Assembly (NCBI GenBank): GCA_031285575.1
Contig: JAITVX010000076.1
Span: forward strand, 1-10,694
Length of the DNA: 10,694 bases
From: Bacteroidales bacterium
Lineage (GTDB): Bacteria; Bacteroidota; Bacteroidia; Bacteroidales; VadinHA17
Direction: 5' to 3'
Part shown: in pieces, positions 6,338 through 10,694 of the stretch
Position numbering within the stretch: position 1 is the stretch's first letter
Layout of the letters: each line of letters begins with the position of its first letter
Notes under the pieces: model-generated
What the model was told of the DNA's origin: nothing
Databases searched by the model: none
What the model saw: only the letters and a program-made list of their open reading frames with translations
Program-made: the position numbers and the translations under genes

Positions 6338-7531
6338 CTAAAGTTCCATAGACCAAAGTTCTGCCGCCGCAAGTTCATAATCTCTTTCAGCCTCTGATGC
6401 TTTGTTGATTGCATCGTAGTAAAATTCGATTTCCAGCAGGTAATTGAGTAAGGATATTTCACCTGCGTCCAAAGCTTTTTTCAGCAGCGGTTCGTTGTTA
6501 TTATCGGTTAGCGATTGTCTTAATTTTTGGGCGTTTTGCTGCAAAGCGTCGGCTTTGGCATAGAGCGCTTGCAGGCGATTGTGAAACTGTATTTTGCTGT
6601 CTTCAAAAGTGGTTTCGGCTGCCTGCGCCTGTACTTTTGCCTGCTTCACGCGGTTTTTGTTTTCCCATAGCGGAATGCTCACGCCAACGCTTACGCCCTG
6701 AAAATGCTCGCCTGCGGTTTTTTCGCTCATGTAGCCTGCCGACAGTTTTGGCAAGCCCATTGCACGGTTGTGTTTTACTTCATGCCTGCCTATTTCTATT
6801 TGTGCACTCACATATTGCAGTGCGGGGCTTTTGGCTTCGGCCTGTGCATACCATTCTTCAAAATTATTGGGCAGCGTATTGGCAGTATAGACATTGTCGG
6901 GAAATATTTTACCAGAAAAAACAACTTCCTTGCCGCCGTTCAGTTGCTTGAGTTCCGATTGCAAAACTGCCCATTCGGCTTGCATCTGTGCAACTTCGGC
7001 TTGCACGGTGGTAAGATTGAGTTGCGCCTTATTGTGTTCCAAAATGTTGGTCTCGCCATTTTCTAATTTTATTTTGTAAGCATTAGCGATAGTTTCGGCG
7101 TTTTTCAACCTTACGGCATATTCGAATGCAATAGCGTTGCAATATATCAATTTGATATAGGTTTGTTTTGCCGAAAGCAGTACGTTCAACCGTTCAGCTT
7201 TGTACAGCAGTTCGGCGTTTTCGTTCTGCAAGCCCGCAATTTTACTTCGGTGTGCATAAGCCGCAGGGAAATCGAACGACTGCATAACACTAATATCAGT
7301 GCGACTACCGATAGCCGACGGATTGCCCCAGAGGTAGCTAAATTCCACTTCGGGATTGGCGGGTGCAAGCCCTGTGCGGTTGCCGAGTTTCTGCGCTTCG
7401 GTTTGCCGGCGCAGGGCGGCAAGTGTGGTGTTGTTTGCCTCTATCTGCTGCAAAATGGCTTCATATCCGCTTTGCGCCTGTATGGCGAATGTGGCAGAAA
7501 GCAACAACGTGATAATTATTATTCTTTTCAT
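6338..7531 (-). CDS. TolC-family outer-membrane efflux protein (CzcC/CusC-like)
   Basis: A 397-aa protein. The start at 7531 gives a clear signal peptide (MKRIIIITLLLSATFAIQAQ). The rest shows the OEP pattern: two structural repeats of long amphipathic helices rich in Ala, Gln and Glu (about 90-195 and 285-395), each preceded by beta-strand segments (VEFSYLWGNP; LSAGYMSEKT...VSVGVSIPLWENKNR). SIPLWENKNRVKQA and the C-terminal NYLLEIEFYYDA are typical of CzcC/CusC-type factors in heavy-metal RND pumps of Bacteroidota. It should form a trimeric outer-membrane channel taking substrate from an inner-membrane pump and adaptor. Neither partner gene is beside it: the next gene is a divergent lipoprotein on one side and the zinc-ribbon unit on the other. 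It is therefore an orphan or a leftover of a lost operon. Substrate specificity cannot be told from the sequence. Confidence 0.88.
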   Translation of the reverse strand: MKRIIIITLLLSATFAIQAQSGYEAILQQIEANNTTLAALRRQTEAQKLGNRTGLAPANPEVEFSYLWGNPSAIGSRTDISVMQSFDFPAAYAHRSKIAGLQNENAELLYKAERLNVLLSAKQTYIKLIYCNAIAFEYAVRLKNAETIANAYKIKLENGETNILEHNKAQLNLTTVQAEVAQMQAEWAVLQSELKQLNGGKEVVFSGKIFPDNVYTANTLPNNFEEWYAQAEAKSPALQYVSAQIEIGRHEVKHNRAMGLPKLSAGYMSEKTAGEHFQGVSVGVSIPLWENKNRVKQAKVQAQAAETTFEDSKIQFHNRLQALYAKADALQQNAQKLRQSLTDNNNEPLLKKALDAGEISLLNYLLEIEFYYDAINKASEAERDYELAAAELWSMEL

Positions 7532-7830
7532 TTCAATCTATTTTTTACTTCTTTAACACACAGTTTTATTTTTTGCCTTGGACTTCTCAGGGAAATATGC
7601 AGCATGTTATTTCAAACGCAGTATCCGGCACTGTTATTGCGAAGGCAAATGGATTGTTTCACTGTGGTGGCAGTGGCGAAGAAAGTACGCATGGAATTAT
7701 TTTTTTTTGCCGCACGGCTTCGGCATACTTGCGTCAGCTGACGCAACAACAGCGCCGTCATTGCTGTGACGACGAGGCGAAACACAATAACGAAAAGAAT
7801 AAATTGCAACTAACCTTTAATAATTAAATT
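7532..7830. other. Divergent intergenic region between tolC-like gene and lipoprotein gene
   Basis: There are 299 nt between two divergent starts, so promoters for both genes should be here. No exact TAnnTTTG was found; TAACCTTTAA near 7811 (plus strand) and TAGATTG just upstream of the tolC-like gene (minus strand) are weak partial matches. The short open frames crossing this stretch show no recognisable protein motif. The one clear structure is the palindrome at 7729-7746. Confidence 0.5.
7729..7746. repeat. 18-bp perfect palindrome related to the 42-bp repeat hairpins
   Basis: TTGCGTCAGCTGACGCAA is its own reverse complement. Its arms (TTGCGTC / GACGCAA) are almost the same as the arms in the 42-bp array (TTGCGCC / GGCGCAA or GACGCAA), and both elements are 18 bp from TTGCG to CGCAA. 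It lies 84 bp upstream of the lipoprotein start and about 200 bp upstream of the tolC-like start. It could be a dimeric regulator site or a dispersed intergenic repeat. Confidence 0.75.
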
Positions 7831-8992
7831 ATGAATGCAAAACTGTTAAAACAAACCGCAGCCGCGCTTATCGTAGCGATGGTTGCATTTTCAGGGTGCA
7901 TAAAAGCCCCTGTGACAGTATCGGGCGTAAGTCTTAACAAAACCACGCTAACCCTTGCCGAAGGCGGCAGCGAAACGCTCACGGCTGCCGTAATGCCCGG
8001 CGATGCCGAAAACAAAACAGTAACATGGGCAGTAACCGGCGACGACGCCACCATTGACCAGAGCGGCAAGGTAACAGCCGTTAAAGGCCGGCGAAGCAAC
8101 CGTTATAGTTACCACACAGGACGGCGGCTTTATGGCCAAATGCACCGTTGCCGTAACGGCCAGAGAAACAGAAAATGAAACCGTGGCCGTAACCGGAGTA
8201 ACGCTCAGCAAAACCACACTGACACTTGAAACCGGTATGTCCGCAACGCTCGCAGCCACCGTTGCACCCGCCGATGCCACCGACAAAACCGTAACACTGA
8301 CAAGCAGCAACCACGAAGTAGCAACAGTAGCCGGCGACACGGTTACCGCCGTTGGCGTGGGAACCGCAACCATTACCTCAACCACAAGGGATGGCAACTT
8401 TAAGGCCGCATGTACGATAACGGTGAATGAGCCGGCGCCACGTATTACCATGACTATGACCACGGGAATGGAAGGTGAAGTAACGATTCTTTTGGCAGGT
8501 ACCGGCACGGCAACGATCAACTGGGGCGACGGTTCGGAGCCGGAAACAGTTACACTTACAGAATACAATGGATGGGGGTGGCTTGCGTATAACATGGACT
8601 ACAACGCATGGATCATACCGCATACATACGCGCTTAGCGCCGACCCGATAACTGTTACCATTACCGGCAACGTTACAGGGATGAAATCGCCATACACAGG
8701 TGAATACGGTTCATATCTCAAAGAGCGCTCACTCGAATCGCTCGACGTAAGCCGCATGCCCGGGCTGCTGTCACTGTCCATCTCCAATACAAACCTGCAG
8801 GCTCTTGACGTGAGCAAAAACACGGAACTGAATACTCTTTTGTGCCACAATAACAATATCCAGACACTCGATATTAGCAAAAATACTGCGCTGAGAGAAT
8901 TGCATTGCGACAATAATCAGTTCGACGCTGCCGGGTTAGATGCGCTGTTCAATACGCTGCACAGCAATTACGTTGCGGGCTGGAAAACAATA
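7831..8992 (+). pseudogene. Surface lipoprotein with two Big2 domains and leucine-rich repeats, frameshifted and 3'-truncated
   Basis: Starts at 7831 with a lipoprotein signal (MNAKLLKQTAAALIVAMVAFSGC, lipidated Cys at 23). Big2 domain 1 (about 27-108, VSGVSLNKTTLTLAEGGSETL) breaks after VTAVK: a single extra G at 8086/8087 shifts the frame and stops at 8178. Removing it restores AGEATVIVTTQDGGFMAKCT, a canonical Big2 ending, continuous with the second frame. Big2 domain 2 follows (about 118-200 in corrected numbering), then a beta-rich segment with INWGDGSEP near 230, then about four LRRs of the LDVSKNTxLxxLxCxNN type (301-385). After LHSNYVAGWKTI the family sequence stops at about 8991; the frame then runs on through antisense mobA to 9091. 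Intact relatives are cell-surface or secreted proteins of Bacteroidota. The frameshift could be a sequencing error; the 3' loss cannot. Confidence 0.82.
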
Positions 8993-8994
8993 GG

Positions 8995-9444
8995 TTACGG
9001 ATTGGTTATTTGTTCCCGAAGTTTGGTTACATATTCCTCAAAATCCCGCTTCAAAAGTCCGAACTCCCGTGTAGATAGTACTACAATTTGAATCATTTCA
9101 AGGGCTTTTTCTTCACCAAAATTACGGACTAATGCACCGTACATTTGATTAAAATTATTCTTCACTGCCCGGAATTGGGCGAAGAAACTGCTTAACAGCA
9201 TCACAAAATCAATCGTGGACTTATTGATTTCAACCACTTTCAGCGGCTTATTCAGTACGTAATCTGCAAGAAAAGCGGAATAACTCGGCTTTCCCGAACG
9301 CTCGAACATATGTAAGAACCGCTTGCTATCTTTACCATTCAGGCGAAACATATAGCGATGCTTTTGCGCATCTGCTTTGGGCTTGCGCCCTCTTTTCTTC
9401 TTCTCTATTTCGCCGGATTTTCCGGCTTCGACATTCATGTCCAT
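8995..9444 (-). CDS. mobA: MobA-type plasmid/ICE mobilization protein (relaxosome accessory)
   Basis: A 149-aa protein of the Bacteroides MobA group, DNA-binding relaxosome proteins that assist the relaxase at oriT. Features: a Lys/Arg-rich start KKKRGRKPKADAQKHRYMFR (about 15-34), with the predicted ribbon-helix-helix region RYMFRLNGKDSKRFLHMFER following; then a helical C-terminal domain containing FFAQFRAVKNNFNQMYGAL and FGEEKALEMI, the conserved core of this family. I chose the ATG at 9444 because the 63 extra upstream codons run through the hairpin cluster and do not look like protein. The C-terminus (EQITNP) ends 3-5 nt from the junction with the lipoprotein gene, so the last few residues may come from the junction. 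The relaxase gene that normally follows is missing. Confidence 0.8.
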   Translation of the reverse strand: MDMNVEAGKSGEIEKKKRGRKPKADAQKHRYMFRLNGKDSKRFLHMFERSGKPSYSAFLADYVLNKPLKVVEINKSTIDFVMLLSSFFAQFRAVKNNFNQMYGALVRNFGEEKALEMIQIVVLSTREFGLLKRDFEEYVTKLREQITNP

Positions 9445-9487
9445 ATCTTGATTCTTTTTAAAAGGTTGCGACTTTGAAGCAACCGCC

Positions 9488-9667
9488 CCCAACCTGCGGG
9501 GTTGGGCAAGAAGGTTTTTGGAGGCGTGAAATGGAATTTCATGATGACAAAAACACTTCTTGCTATTGTCTATCGACAATAAAATCCGCCATCGGTGGCG
9601 GATACATGCAGCAGGCGGAACGGATGCTCTCATACTTGGGGATTATTAACAGAACGGATAACCGTTC
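9488..9667. other. Candidate oriT region: four perfect hairpins upstream of mobA
   Basis: Within 180 bp there are four perfect stems: CCCAACC-TGCGG-GGTTGGG (9488-9506), ATTGTC-TATC-GACAAT (9565-9580), ATCCGCCA-TCGG-TGGCGGAT (9584-9603) and GAACGG-ATAA-CCGTTC (9652-9667). Clustered inverted repeats just upstream of the mobilization gene are the usual setting of oriT in Bacteroides conjugative and mobilizable elements. All four also lie in the predicted 5' leader of mobA, so they could act on its expression. The nic site cannot be assigned from the sequence alone. Confidence 0.5.
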
Positions 9668-9683
9668 CTTTTCTAACCCGATG

Positions 9684-9716
9684 CAAAGTTAAGTCGCTCT
9701 TTTATGGTTCGCACAA
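9684..9716 (-). promoter_or_regulatory. Candidate Bacteroidota-type promoter for mobA
   Basis: On the minus strand TAACTTTG (9691-9684) is an exact TAnnTTTG match. TTG at 9716-9714 lies 22 nt further upstream, slightly more than ideal. The -7 octamer is identical to the one in front of the zinc-ribbon gene. Transcription would begin near 9677 and give a leader of about 230 nt carrying the hairpins. Confidence 0.45.
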
Positions 9717-9885
9717 TCAGAACTTTAGCCAACGGACGACAAGGGTGGACAACGGAAGCCAAAAGTAAAATCGCCTGTTTTTCTTCTTTTTCTTTGCACG
9801 AACAAAAGCCGAAATGCAGGTTTTGAGCAAAGAACAAAAGGCTGTTTATGTGCAAGTATGCAGATCGGCAAAATGGAATAAGTGA

Positions 9886-10584
9886 TTAAATAACAGTATA
9901 AAGCAATTCAAGTATGAAAGAAGAAAAGAATACAGGCAGAAAAGCAGGCGGCAATGCGGATATGCCGTTCGATACCGATGACTTTATCCAGTCGGTATCG
10001 CATGCTGGTCGTAACGGTGATGCGCATATCTTTTCGTTGCTGACACGTGCATACCGCTGAGTGGTGGCAATATTCGTATGCCCCATCATCCGGCTGACAC
10101 TCTCTATCGGAACGCCCTGTGAGAGGCAAATGTGCGATGCAAATGTGTATCGGCTTTGATGAAAAGATAAAGGTCTGTCTATGTTGCACTTTTTGGCTAC
10201 CCGCTTTAATGCTACATTTATCTGTCCCAGACTGATAGGCGGAAATACTTTTTCATCGGAAGCAAGTCCCTTGTAGCGTTCCATCATTTGGATGGGAATG
10301 CTTAACAGTTTGACGTTAAACGCTATTTTGGTCTTTTGCCGCTCAGTAGAAATCCACAGACTGCCATCATCTTCCGTAATCACATCTTTCCAAGTCAGTT
10401 TCTTTACATCGGCGTAGGATATGCCGGTAAAGGTCGAGAAGACAAACAAATCACGGACAAAACTTTGTGTAGCATATTTAAGGGGTGTGGTCATCAGCCT
10501 GTCCAGTTCGGAAGCGGTTAGCGACCTGTCCTGAACCTCCGGTTTCTCCAATTGGAAGTCGCCGAATGGCGGGTAGGTGATTAA
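9886..10584 (-). pseudogene. Tyrosine recombinase (Bacteroides ICE-type integrase), N-terminus lost
   Basis: The catalytic domain of a tyrosine integrase. Numbering from the TTG at 10551: FTGISYADVKKLTW at 41-54 (Ser where the first catalytic Arg usually lies, a substitution known in IntDOT-like Bacteroides integrases), K73 in RQKTK, HQSR at 131-134, GH at 157-158 and the nucleophile Y167 in TTQRYARV. Upstream of the TTG the frame still reads as integrase (ITYPPFGDFQ) to about 10584, where IS DNA starts and an in-frame stop follows at 10591-10593. The core-binding and arm-binding N-terminal domains, about 170-200 residues, are therefore missing, and the protein should not integrate DNA. After YARVSNEKI the remaining ~45 residues are Pro-rich and hydrophobic, unlike the usual short helical tail, so the 3' end may also be altered. 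Confidence 0.82.
9914..10060 (+). pseudogene. Possible N-terminal fragment of an element gene, antisense to the integrase tail
   Basis: An ATG at 9914 opens a 48-codon frame starting MKEEKNTGRKAGG and continuing with an acidic stretch DMPFDTDDF. Its charged composition looks more protein-like than the opposite-strand integrase tail. It is divergent from mobA across the hairpin region, where a first transfer gene would be expected in a Bacteroides conjugative element. I do not recognise the family. It could equally be an antisense shadow. If real, it is cut at about 10025-10060. Confidence 0.25.
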
Positions 10585-10694
10585 GGCCTGTTAACGCTAT
10601 TTGATTGCATCCATAATTAACGCTATCAGCAGGAATGCCCAAAACATTCTGTCGAGTTTTTCGTAACGTGTAAATACTCTCCGAAAACGTTTTA
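10585..10694 (-). mobile_element. Partial IS5-family insertion sequence, right part beyond window
   Basis: IS DNA begins at about 10584/10585 (GGCCTGTTAACG), exactly where the integrase reading frame loses its upstream coding sequence, and carries the 3' end of a transposase. The flanking TTA/TAA at 10581-10584 would suit the 3-bp TNA target duplication of the IS1031 subgroup, but the other end lies outside the window, so the terminal repeats and the duplication cannot be verified. Confidence 0.65.
10597..10694 (-). CDS. IS5-family transposase, C-terminal 31 residues (partial)
   Basis: The frame entering from the right edge reads KRFRRVFTRYEKLDRMF and ends ...LIMDAIK with TAG at 10597-10599. 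RRV-TRYEKLD-MF-AF followed by a hydrophobic stretch is the standard C-terminal end of DDE transposases of the IS5 family (IS1031/IS427 groups); the last catalytic Glu lies further upstream, outside the window. The stop is about 12 nt from the presumed IS end, a normal spacing. Whether the transposase is intact cannot be seen here. Confidence 0.75.
   Translation of the reverse strand, partial: KRFRRVFTRYEKLDRMFWAFLLIALIMDAIK

Noticed and set aside
7948..8595. 215-residue minus-strand open frame.
   Set aside because: It is antisense to the Big2 domains; its Val/Ser-rich composition mirrors Thr/Ala codons of the real gene.
9445..9633. N-terminal extension of mobA by 63 codons.
   Set aside because: The region contains the hairpin cluster, the translation has no family similarity, and the recognised domain begins after the ATG at 9444.
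9673..9855. 60-residue minus-strand open frame upstream of mobA.
   Set aside because: It overlaps the predicted mobA promoter and has no recognisable motif; more likely non-coding leader or spacer DNA of the element.
1..10694. tRNA or rRNA genes, riboswitches, or a known defence system.
   Set aside because: I saw no tRNA-like cloverleaf with a TTCGA arm, no rRNA core sequence, and none of the usual defence-system enzymes in the coding regions.

Overview
The window looks like a piece of a Bacteroidota (probably Bacteroidales) genome. The evidence is the families present (a Tyr/Trp-rich secreted protein, a Big2 plus leucine-rich-repeat lipoprotein, Bacteroides-type mobilization and integrase genes), AT-rich leaders without strong Shine-Dalgarno sequences, and several upstream elements matching the Bacteroidota -7 consensus TAnnTTTG. 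The species cannot be named from the sequence alone.

Layout. (1) Positions 1-240 hold the 5' half of a mobile-element helix-turn-helix (excisionase-like) gene, preceded by a 12-bp inverted repeat and cut off after its DNA-binding helices. (2) Positions 293-8990 are ordinary chromosomal DNA, with all intact genes on the minus strand: a secreted Tyr/Trp-rich protein with a duplicated Ser/Arg-rich tail; a tatD-tcdA pair with a 4-nt overlap; an intergenic 42-bp minisatellite; a pair made of a coiled-coil, double-zinc-ribbon membrane protein and a MOFRL-type glycerate kinase; and an orphan TolC/CzcC-type outer-membrane factor. A Big2/LRR surface lipoprotein lies on the plus strand; it carries a one-base frameshift and is also cut off at its 3' end. 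(3) Positions 8992-10694 are mobile-element remains: a MobA-type mobilization gene with a cluster of four hairpins upstream (an oriT candidate), a tyrosine integrase without its N-terminal part, and the C-terminal end of an IS5-family transposase at the window edge.

How it fits together. The core holds a few housekeeping functions (ct6A tRNA modification, a TatD hydrolase, glycerate phosphorylation) and cell-surface genes. Both flanks are decayed conjugative or mobilizable element DNA. At least three junctions fall inside coding sequence (about 235, 8991 and 10584), and a fourth is possible near 10030. Normal integration would join at att sites, so this points to repeated deletion or rearrangement and IS insertion. 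No complete new defence or conjugation system is visible. The most unusual non-coding signals are the 42-bp repeat array, whose units each carry a TTGCGCC/GGCGCAA hairpin, and an 18-bp perfect palindrome about 4.2 kb away built from nearly the same arms.
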